The position numbers and the translations under genes were made by a program. A DNA stretch of 9,882 nucleotides from contig QMSU01000021.1 in the NCBI GenBank assembly GCA_003650975.1, positions 1 through 9,882 of the forward strand, written 5' to 3'. Within the stretch, counting starts at the first letter, position 1, and each line of letters starts with the position of its first letter. The stretch is from Thermoplasmata archaeon (GTDB taxonomy: Archaea > Thermoplasmatota > E2 > UBA202 > JdFR-43). A model generated the notes under the pieces. It did no database searches. It saw only the letters and a list, made by a program, of their open reading frames with translations, and was not told the origin of the DNA. This document shows, in pieces, positions 1-6,320 of the stretch.

Positions 1-1047
1 ATCATCATCTGTTACTGTGAGATTTACCTGATATATCCCATCGTCCGAATATTGATGTACTGGATTCTGTTCATAGCTTACCGTTCCATCCCCGAGTTCC
101 CAGTACCATGCAACAATGGTTCCATCCGGGTCAGTTGATAGATCAATGAAATGGATCAAATGTTGAGTCGTGGGAAAATGAGGGATATAATTAAATGCCG
201 CTACGGGAAAAACGTTCTCACTTTGCTGGTACTCGATATATGCAACATTGTTTTCAATATTGCATTCTCTATATTTTATTTTGAAATAACCATTCAACCC
301 TCCGCTTGTCCCCCAGCTATTTTTACAAATCCAGTACTGGTCATTATCATTGTATCCTACAAGTGTGACAGAGTGGCCGCCGCGCTCAAATCCGTAGTAA
401 TGATAATATACGTCATCAGGCCAGGAATGGGGATTGCTCCAGTAATCATCAAAATCTGTGTATACATCAAAAGCTGTTACCAACGGCCCATACGTCACCA
501 GTGCATTTTTTATGTTCTCCCTCCCTGTCACCCATTGCCATTCTTTTATTTTCCATGCCCTGTCCTGCCAGTCTGAGCAGGTATCACCGCATGGCATATC
601 ATAATCATGATACGGAAAACACGTTTCATCGGGTGTGCCATAATCCTTTAAATAATCCAGTGCTGAGGAAATGTACCATCCATCGGCACATGTTCCCCCA
701 CCGCAAAAAAAGAGATGGGCCTCCGATAGATCGGTTGTGGGGCCTCCTTCAATCTTAATCACTGCTTCAAATGCTCCAATTGTTCCAAAGGCAACACAGC
801 TGCCGCAGCTCCCCTGATCTTTAACAGAGGTCATGTAGTTGGTGCCGCCCACATTTCTCCAGTCCCACAGAGAGGGAGCCCGCTCCGAAAAAGTTACAGT
901 GGTTGCCTTTGGTGTAATTTTCTCTGGCAGGCAACCGAGACCTTTCAGTTCCGATGGCGTAACGTTTTGGGCATTATGCTCCTGAATGGCTGAAACAACA
1001 CTTGCTGCAAGAAAAGCGGCGGCTAAAGCAAAAAGCATTCTTACCAT
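1..1047 (-). CDS. Secreted papain-family (C1A) cysteine protease with PKD domain, C-terminus cut by window edge
   Basis: An uninterrupted minus-strand frame runs off the left edge (349 residues visible from the chosen ATG). Residues 1-20 form a signal peptide (MVRMLFALAAAFLAASVVSA), so the enzyme is exported. The C1A catalytic core starts near residue 58 (SLWDWRN). It shows the oxyanion Gln78 and nucleophile Cys84 in QGSCGSCVAF, the catalytic His225 in GGHSVTLVGY, and Asn243 in KNSWG. The Trp that normally follows the catalytic Cys is Val85. Only about 35 residues lie between signal peptide and core, so there is no room for a full I29 inhibitory propeptide. From about residue 280 a PKD domain follows (WELGDG, then VHQYSDDGIYQVNLTVTD), typical of surface or secreted archaeal proteins; more domains probably lie beyond the edge. 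An in-frame ATG at 1065 is possible, but it adds MVDYDD, an acidic stretch unusual before a signal peptide. A weak A/T-rich box lies at 1087-1094. The family call is firm; the substrate is unknown. Confidence 0.9.
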   Translation of the reverse strand, partial: MVRMLFALAAAFLAASVVSAIQEHNAQNVTPSELKGLGCLPEKITPKATTVTFSERAPSLWDWRNVGGTNYMTSVKDQGSCGSCVAFGTIGAFEAVIKIEGGPTTDLSEAHLFFCGGGTCADGWYISSALDYLKDYGTPDETCFPYHDYDMPCGDTCSDWQDRAWKIKEWQWVTGRENIKNALVTYGPLVTAFDVYTDFDDYWSNPHSWPDDVYYHYYGFERGGHSVTLVGYNDNDQYWICKNSWGTSGGLNGYFKIKYRECNIENNVAYIEYQQSENVFPVAAFNYIPHFPTTQHLIHFIDLSTDPDGTIVAWYWELGDGTVSYEQNPVHQYSDDGIYQVNLTVTDDD

Positions 1048-1185
1048 ATCGTCATAATCAACCATGCCACATAGAAAAAGCTTTTCAAATTTTCTAGAAA
1101 ATGCGAGTAGTGAGATAATTTTGGAAGACTGCAAAACCAGGAAAAATAGAAACTGTTATGAAATCAGGTTGATAATTATTAAGGG

Positions 1186-1881
1186 ATGAAAATGGTGAAA
1201 GATGAAAAAAACAGGTCGGCATCTCAAAGATTATGGAGTGTTGTTGCAGTGGTGTTGATATTGATGGCAGGAGTACTTTTACCTGGATGTGAGAAAAAAA
1301 CCGCTGGGCCCACTGAAAAAGTGGCGGAAATAAAGATCGGAACGGATGACGGATGTGTGTCCGCACTAACCCATTTTTTGCCCGATGCCGCCTATGGATT
1401 TGTCATAAGCGGGTTTGACAGGGCATCCGTCGGGGTGGCACTGAGCGGAGGTGGAGACTCTCTCACCGGCAGAGCATTGTACAGATTCGATATTTCAGAT
1501 TGGAACGATGGAACGATAACATTCCATTGCCGCTGCATCTCCAGAACGGGTGCTCCAGACAGCATCGAGGTATATGTGATAGATGATTTCGGAAGCCTGC
1601 CCGCCTCACCGGGATCCGACCCGCAGGATGTTTCAGCAACATGGAATTTGCTGAATACCGGAGTGAAGGTGGGAGAAATAAGCCCCATTGCCGGCAACTG
1701 GTTCGAGATATCAATCCCGAATGCTGTGGTACAGGAAAAAAAGACTGGTGAAGGCTATCTAGCCATTATGCTCAAACTATCCAATGAAGAAATTGGGGCC
1801 GATAACGCATATGATCTTTCGACCTATGAATATGCAGAGAGCCGCCATGAAAACAAGCCATATCTTGCATGGAATGAGTGA
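1186..1881 (+). CDS. Predicted lipoprotein with DNRLRE/CBM96-like beta-sandwich domain
   Basis: This 231-residue protein has a basic N-terminus (MKMVKDEKNR), a hydrophobic segment at about 17-32 and a lipobox-like LLPGC with Cys35, so it is probably a membrane-anchored, externally displayed lipoprotein. The rest, about 50-231, is rich in beta strands. It resembles the DNRLRE/CBM96 (disaggregatase-related) fold: an opening DDGCVSALTHFLPD, then ALYRFDISDW followed by TITFHCRC, and a closing ESRHENKPYLAWNE. Those domains usually bind polysaccharide or decorate surface proteins. The match rests on pattern only, and this could be an unrelated beta-sandwich. The gene is divergent from the secreted protease, with about 140 bp between the starts, so the two may share a regulatory region. 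The box TTATGAAA (1156-1163) lies about 26 nt before the ATG but is weak. A second in-frame ATG lies 6 nt downstream. Confidence 0.7.
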   Translation: MKMVKDEKNRSASQRLWSVVAVVLILMAGVLLPGCEKKTAGPTEKVAEIKIGTDDGCVSALTHFLPDAAYGFVISGFDRASVGVALSGGGDSLTGRALYRFDISDWNDGTITFHCRCISRTGAPDSIEVYVIDDFGSLPASPGSDPQDVSATWNLLNTGVKVGEISPIAGNWFEISIPNAVVQEKKTGEGYLAIMLKLSNEEIGADNAYDLSTYEYAESRHENKPYLAWNE

Positions 1882-1933
1882 GAAACTGAACTGAGCGACC
1901 TGTCCATCGTGTCACAATTTTCTTCCATGGGTA

Positions 1934-1943
1934 CATTTAAATT
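1934..1943 (+). promoter_or_regulatory. TATA box of tsr3
   Basis: The sequence CATTTAAATT is centred about 27 nt before the tsr3 ATG, where an archaeal box A sits relative to a transcription start. No Shine-Dalgarno sequence precedes the ATG, so the mRNA is probably leaderless. It lies in the 83-bp gap after the lipoprotein gene, giving tsr3 its own promoter. Confidence 0.6.
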
Positions 1944-1964
1944 GGTCGCACCATTTGTCAATAA

Positions 1965-2468
1965 ATGAAATATTGCCTTTATGTCTACCACACAAATGAT
2001 GATGACCCGAAAAAATGCACGGCACGAAAACTTGCGAAATTTGGGCTTGTGGAAAAAATATCAACGCTTCGCACATTCTCACACAATGCACTCCTGCTGA
2101 ATCCGCTGGCAAAAAAGGTTGTTTCAAACGAGGATGCCCGGATAAAAAATATTGTAGCGCTGGACTGCTCGTGGAAAAATGCAGATACTGTTTTCTCGGC
2201 ATTGAAACACCGAATGACGGAGCGGGCACTTCCGTATGTGCTGGCAGCGAATCCTGTCAACTATGGAAAACCCTTCAGACTCACCACCGCAGAGGCCCTG
2301 GCCACCGTGCTCTATATATTCGGCGAAGAGGAGGGAGCAAAAGAATTGCTCGGCAAGTTCAAGTGGGGTCTTCACTTTCTTGAGCTCAACAGATTGCCTT
2401 TGGAGGATTATAAAAAGGCCAGAAACAGCAGGGAAGTGATAGAAGCAATGAAGGCCTATGTGCCGTAG
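1965..2468 (+). CDS. tsr3: Tsr3-family rRNA aminocarboxypropyltransferase (DUF367)
   Basis: Tsr3 transfers the 3-amino-3-carboxypropyl group of S-adenosylmethionine to a (pseudo)uridine in helix 31 of small-subunit rRNA, a late step of ribosome maturation in archaea and eukaryotes. At 167 residues the protein has the length of the archaeal form. The family's motifs are visible in order: DPKKCTARKLAKFG (14-27), LDCSW (66-70), RALPYVLAANPVNYG (87-101), LTTAEALATVLYIFG (106-120) and FKWGLHFLELN (132-142). These regions build the SPOUT-like SAM pocket of Tsr3. The ATG at 1965 is chosen because a good TATA box lies 27 nt upstream and the protein begins directly with the conserved N-terminal strand (MKYCLYVYH). 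larA follows 143 bp downstream with its own TATA box, so the two need not be one operon. Identification is firm. Confidence 0.93.
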   Translation: MKYCLYVYHTNDDDPKKCTARKLAKFGLVEKISTLRTFSHNALLLNPLAKKVVSNEDARIKNIVALDCSWKNADTVFSALKHRMTERALPYVLAANPVNYGKPFRLTTAEALATVLYIFGEEEGAKELLGKFKWGLHFLELNRLPLEDYKKARNSREVIEAMKAYVP

Positions 2469-2585
2469 CGGTCTCCCTTCAGTTTCTGCACATTTTGCAA
2501 GAGAATGCTTTTACAGGAATTGCATGAAAGAGGGAGCGTTGCTTCCCGAATCCATTCTTTACCCACAACCATCTTTCAAAACAAC

Positions 2586-2594
2586 TTTAATATA
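2586..2594 (+). promoter_or_regulatory. TATA box of larA
   Basis: TTTAATATA is centred 22 nt before the larA ATG in an A/T-rich stretch. It is slightly closer than the classical 26-27 nt but within the archaeal range. It suggests a leaderless or very short-leader transcript separate from tsr3. Confidence 0.55.
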
Positions 2595-2611
2595 CCTCCG
2601 TTTTTAATTAC

Positions 2612-3829
2612 ATGGAGATTGCTTTCCCGTATGGAGAAAAGGAGATACCCATTGACATTCCCGAGAAAAACGTGCTTGTGGTGGCAAAAGCAAAGGGGAA
2701 AAAGGCGGGGAATGAAAATGAAATTATAGAGAATGCGCTTGAAAACCCGCTCCACAGCAGAAAACTCGAACAGCTGCACGGCAGAACGGTTATTGTGGTT
2801 GACGATAAAACCCGCCCCCTGCCGGTGAAAAAGATACTCCCCCATGTACTCGAGAGGGTGGCAGGTGAGGTGACCATCATGTTCGCCACCGGAACCCATG
2901 CGCCCATGAATGAGCGCGACGCAGAACAGGTTCTCGGAAAGGAGATTATGGAAACCTGTGAGTGGATGAGCCACAGCCAGGATGCAAGATTCGTCAACTA
3001 CGGTATGACACGGCTCGGCACACCCCTGTTTTTCAACGCTGCCTATGCAGATGCGGAGGTGAAAATCACTGTCGGCGACATTGAATATCACTATTTTGCC
3101 GGATACGGCGGTGGAAGAAAGAGCGTACTTCCCGGGGTGGCAAGCGAAAGTACTGTCCAGGCAAACCACAAGCGGATGTTCCATGAAAACTCACGGTTTG
3201 GCACGCTTGAGGGAAATCCGGTTCATGAGGACATGGAGGAGGGCGCCGAAAAAGTGGGGATTGATTTCTGCCTCAACGTCGTGATGAACAGTGCGCACGA
3301 GATTGTGGATGCCCATGCCGGAGACCACAGAACGGTTCTGAGGGAAGGGGCAAAACTTATCGACGAAATGTATCGTGTGTCGGTGGCCGAGCAGGCAGAC
3401 GCCGCCGTAATTGCCGCTGACGGCCACCCCCATGACATAAATCTGTATCAGGCAATGAAGGCAATCCAGACCGTCATAGACGTGGTGAAGAGGGACGGGA
3501 CCATTATCCTGCTTGCGGAGTGCCGGGACGGGCACGGGAGTGAGAAATTCTACAATGCAATGGAAACATATGATACGAGCAATGAAATAAAAAGGGATCT
3601 GATGGACAACTTTGTGATGGGAAAACATAAGGTGTACTACATGCTCAAAGCAGCAGAGAAAGTGAAACTCTACGCGATAACGGACATGGAAGACGAGATG
3701 GCCAGCCACTTCAAGATGGAAAAAATTGGAAAGGACGAGGTGCTCGACACCATATACAGGCGACATGGTGAAAATGCCAGAATCATTGCCTCTCCCCATG
3801 CCACCACCACACTGGTGTGCAGGGAATAA
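2612..3829 (+). CDS. larA: LarA-family nickel-pincer racemase/epimerase (DUF2088)
   Basis: LarA enzymes interconvert stereoisomers of lactate or other 2-hydroxyacids using a nickel-pincer nucleotide bound to a lysine. The 405-residue protein has usual family length and both domains. Residues known from Lactiplantibacillus LarA align with matching spacing: Asp65 and Arg68 in DDKTRP (Asp72/Arg75), His96 in FATGTHAP (His108), His160 in YHYFAGYGGGRK (His174), Lys170, the cofactor anchor (Lys184), and His186, the nickel ligand (His200). The enzyme therefore looks catalytically complete. It is cytosolic, with no signal peptide. No larB, larC or larE cofactor-synthesis gene is in the window, so the cofactor must be made from another locus. 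LarA homologues act on several hydroxyacids, so lactate is not assured as substrate. The gene converges on hypF with only 18 bp between the stop codons. Confidence 0.88.
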   Translation: MEIAFPYGEKEIPIDIPEKNVLVVAKAKGKKAGNENEIIENALENPLHSRKLEQLHGRTVIVVDDKTRPLPVKKILPHVLERVAGEVTIMFATGTHAPMNERDAEQVLGKEIMETCEWMSHSQDARFVNYGMTRLGTPLFFNAAYADAEVKITVGDIEYHYFAGYGGGRKSVLPGVASESTVQANHKRMFHENSRFGTLEGNPVHEDMEEGAEKVGIDFCLNVVMNSAHEIVDAHAGDHRTVLREGAKLIDEMYRVSVAEQADAAVIAADGHPHDINLYQAMKAIQTVIDVVKRDGTIILLAECRDGHGSEKFYNAMETYDTSNEIKRDLMDNFVMGKHKVYYMLKAAEKVKLYAITDMEDEMASHFKMEKIGKDEVLDTIYRRHGENARIIASPHATTTLVCRE

Positions 3830-3847
3830 ACCGTATTCTCTCCACCA

Positions 3848-6076
3848 TTATTCTTTCATTTTCTCGCTGGCCACCACGGCCTGGCCGAACGATACGCCGC
3901 CGTCGCCGCACGGCACCTTTCTGCTGATATAAAACTGCATGCCTGCCTGTGAAACCATTTCCTTTATCCGCATGGTGATGTGTTCATTGTAGGCGCACCC
4001 CCCTGCAACAGCCACTGATGATATTCCCAGGTTCTCGGCATTGACCAGTGCCGCCTCTGCCAGGGCACGCGCCACATACTCCTCCGCGGAATAGGCCAGA
4101 TCCTCCTTCCTCTCCTTCCCCATGTGTTCAAAAAGATGCTGCACCATGGTTTTTGTTTCTATCACACCATGTGCCACCGATGGTTCGAGTTCGAGAATAT
4201 TCTTTCCTCTTTTTGCCAGGCTCTCCAGGCGCATGGCCGGCTCTCCTTCATAGTGCATCACATGGCATAGGTCAAGCATCGCGGCCACGGCATCCAGAAG
4301 GCGTCCGCAGCTGCTTGTTTGCAGTCCCGCATGTTTCGACATTTTCAGCACCACCTCAGCCTCACGCTCGCCGTGGGGAAATGCGTGTGCCCGTTCCATC
4401 AAAAATTCCCCCGCCCCGTCTCCGAGAATACCCGCAAGCATACGCAGTGGATACCGCGTTGCCAAGTCACCACCGGGCAGGGAGTGGTACTGGAGGTGGG
4501 CCAGCCGTTCATATGAGGAGAGGGTTGCGTACATCACCTCTCCACCCCATGCATGCCCGTCATCACCGTAGCCGAATCCGTCCATGGCAATACCCACCGC
4601 TTCCTGAAGACCGTACTCGGCCATCACCGCTGCAATATGGGCATGATGATGCTGCACCTGAATCAGGGGAATAGTGCGAGAGGCAGCAAGTTCCTGTGCA
4701 TGCTGCGTGGTGAAAAAGTGAGGATGCATGTCACATGCCATCGCCTCTGGAGTGAAATCAGTGAGTGCCGTCATGTGCGCAAGCGCCTGCTGAAGAAACT
4801 CGCGCGTCTCCGGGGCCTGCACATGGCCCACATACTGGGTGAGAAAGGCATGCCTTCCCCTGAGCAGACAGGCGGTGACGTTTTCCTCAGCTCCCAATGC
4901 CATTATATGCGCTGCCGGCCGTGTAACCTCGATGGCCATGGGAACAAACCCCCTGCTCCTCCTGATGAGCAACGGTTCGCCGCCCACCACCCGCATGATT
5001 GAGTCGTCACACCGCTGATGTATCTCCCTGTCATAAAAGAGGATGGCATCGGCACCGATGTGCGAAATCTCCTGTTCGGTATGCATGATTGGCCGTCCGG
5101 GAAGGTTGGCGGAGGTCATCACCAGCGGCCGGTCTATTTTCTTGAAAAGCATCACATGCAGACCGGTGTAGGGGAGCATGATACCATAGTTGTGGAACCC
5201 TGGAGCCACACCGGGGAGTTCCTGTCGTTTCTCCAGCAGCACAATGGGCCGTATGCTGCTCTCAAGGAGGTTTTTCTCCTCGCTCCCTGCAACCGCAATC
5301 TCCTCCACCATGGACATATCCTTTGCCATGATGGCGAACGGTTTGCTCGGTCGCCCCAGCAGACGTCGCAGGCGTGCCACCGCATCTCCCTCCGCCACGC
5401 AGGAGAGGTGATATCCCCCCACCCCCTTCAGTGCAAGGATGGCACCGCTCAGGAGGAGATCGGCGGCGGTCCACACCGCACCCTCTCCCTCAAGAGTTCC
5501 TTTTTTCTGCTGCAGAAAAATGCGGGGTCCGCAGTTGGTGCAGGCAATGGTCTGTGCATGATAGCGACGGTCCAGAGGATTTGTGTACTCCTCATGGCAG
5601 TCATCGCACATGTCAAAGGGTTTCATGGTGGTGTTGCAGCGGTCATAGGGGAGGCGCTCGATGATGGTGAAACGGGGTCCGCAGTTGGTGCAGGTGGTGA
5701 AAAAGTAGTTGTGGCGCCTTCCCTCCCGCTCCATGTCACCTATGCACTCATCGCATATGGCGATATCGGGGGGAATGACAGAGGTTCCCCTGCGTTTTTC
5801 CATCCTGCTTTTCCGTATTTCGAATGTGTGATACTGCTTGTCCCCATCATAATGCACTTGTAATTCATCAATAATTGATAAAGGGGGGCTCTGCTCGCGA
5901 AGCAGAATGAGAAATTGCTCAATCAACCGCTTTTCTCCCTCCACCTCGATTTCAACGCCGGCATCACCGAGATTGAGCACGTATCCTTTGAGGCCCAGGC
6001 GCGAGGCGATCCTGTACACAAATGGTCTGAATCCCACGCCCTGTACAATCCCGTTCACCTTTATCTTTGCGCGCAC
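3848..6076 (-). CDS. hypF: [NiFe]-hydrogenase maturation carbamoyltransferase HypF
   Basis: HypF turns carbamoyl phosphate and ATP into carbamoyl-adenylate and passes the carbamoyl group to the C-terminal Cys of HypE, the source of the CN ligands of [NiFe]-hydrogenase. From the GTG at 6076 it has 742 residues, normal length, and all modules are present. They are: acylphosphatase domain (about 1-90, GIVQGVGFRPFVYR with Arg17, and Asn35); two zinc fingers with CxxC pairs at 108/111, 129/132, 157/160 and 179/182; a YrdC-like domain (about 205-390, KGVGGYHL, GRPSKPFAIM, SANLPGRPI); and a Kae1-like domain with HHHAH (476-480), MDGFGYGDDG and a final AGGCAYNE...DGGVSFGQ. The frame is open to 6202, but the added residues are hydrophobic and unlike HypF. 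The GTG fits a TATA box 28 nt upstream and starts the protein MRAKIKVNGIVQGVG, as in homologues. Two TTG codons at 6088 and 6082 are alternatives. No other hyp gene or hydrogenase subunit is in view. Confidence 0.94.
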   Translation of the reverse strand: MRAKIKVNGIVQGVGFRPFVYRIASRLGLKGYVLNLGDAGVEIEVEGEKRLIEQFLILLREQSPPLSIIDELQVHYDGDKQYHTFEIRKSRMEKRRGTSVIPPDIAICDECIGDMEREGRRHNYFFTTCTNCGPRFTIIERLPYDRCNTTMKPFDMCDDCHEEYTNPLDRRYHAQTIACTNCGPRIFLQQKKGTLEGEGAVWTAADLLLSGAILALKGVGGYHLSCVAEGDAVARLRRLLGRPSKPFAIMAKDMSMVEEIAVAGSEEKNLLESSIRPIVLLEKRQELPGVAPGFHNYGIMLPYTGLHVMLFKKIDRPLVMTSANLPGRPIMHTEQEISHIGADAILFYDREIHQRCDDSIMRVVGGEPLLIRRSRGFVPMAIEVTRPAAHIMALGAEENVTACLLRGRHAFLTQYVGHVQAPETREFLQQALAHMTALTDFTPEAMACDMHPHFFTTQHAQELAASRTIPLIQVQHHHAHIAAVMAEYGLQEAVGIAMDGFGYGDDGHAWGGEVMYATLSSYERLAHLQYHSLPGGDLATRYPLRMLAGILGDGAGEFLMERAHAFPHGEREAEVVLKMSKHAGLQTSSCGRLLDAVAAMLDLCHVMHYEGEPAMRLESLAKRGKNILELEPSVAHGVIETKTMVQHLFEHMGKERKEDLAYSAEEYVARALAEAALVNAENLGISSVAVAGGCAYNEHITMRIKEMVSQAGMQFYISRKVPCGDGGVSFGQAVVASEKMKE

Positions 6077-6100
6077 AGTCAAGCACAATGAATCATCAGC

Positions 6101-6108
6101 ATATATAA
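6101..6108 (-). promoter_or_regulatory. TATA box of hypF
   Basis: On the minus strand this reads TTATATAT, the strongest TATA box in the window, centred about 28 nt before the GTG at 6076. It supports that GTG as the start of a leaderless hypF mRNA and argues against the longer reading frame, whose extra codons would span the promoter itself. Confidence 0.65.
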
Positions 6109-6289
6109 TAATTATGGTGATGCTGGCAATGACGATACGGATAACGGGTGCACGGTATCTTTCGCTCGTGCGATTTCCAAGAGAAGAGGCAGGAGTTGCC
6201 AAAAAACACAGGAATGGTTATGGTATCGTATACATTTTTCATCATCACCGTGCTTCTTTACGGGAAAGAGTGGTTCCCTTCACCGATAG

Positions 6290-6297
6290 CATTATAG
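6290..6297 (+). promoter_or_regulatory. TATA box of the HD phosphohydrolase gene
   Basis: CATTATAG is centred 27 nt before the ATG at 6321. There is no Shine-Dalgarno sequence between box and start, so a leaderless transcript is likely. It supports the ATG at 6321 over in-frame upstream starts. Confidence 0.5.
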
Positions 6298-6320
6298 CAA
6301 TCCACGGCATTTGCATATGT

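Noticed and set aside
151..758. Two plus-strand frames in the first 760 bases
   Set aside because: They are antisense to the papain-family protease, which reads without a stop and has all three catalytic residues.
1916..1925. T-rich stretch after the lipoprotein gene as a terminator
   Set aside because: The run is only four T followed by mixed pyrimidines and has no hairpin; too weak to annotate.
5018..5863. Plus-strand open frame of 281 codons, and smaller ones at 4048-4674 and 4553-5002
   Set aside because: They lie antisense to hypF, whose motifs are unmistakable, and their translations show no recognisable domain and odd His/Pro/Gly-rich composition.
6077..6202. Longer HypF start at 6202
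   Set aside because: The extra 42 residues include an Ile-rich stretch absent from HypF, and the extension spans the best TATA box in the window.
5907..6320. Longer start for the HD protein (5907 or the ATG at 6114)
   Set aside because: The extension overlaps hypF or its promoter, has no family similarity, and the homologous N-terminus begins exactly at 6321.
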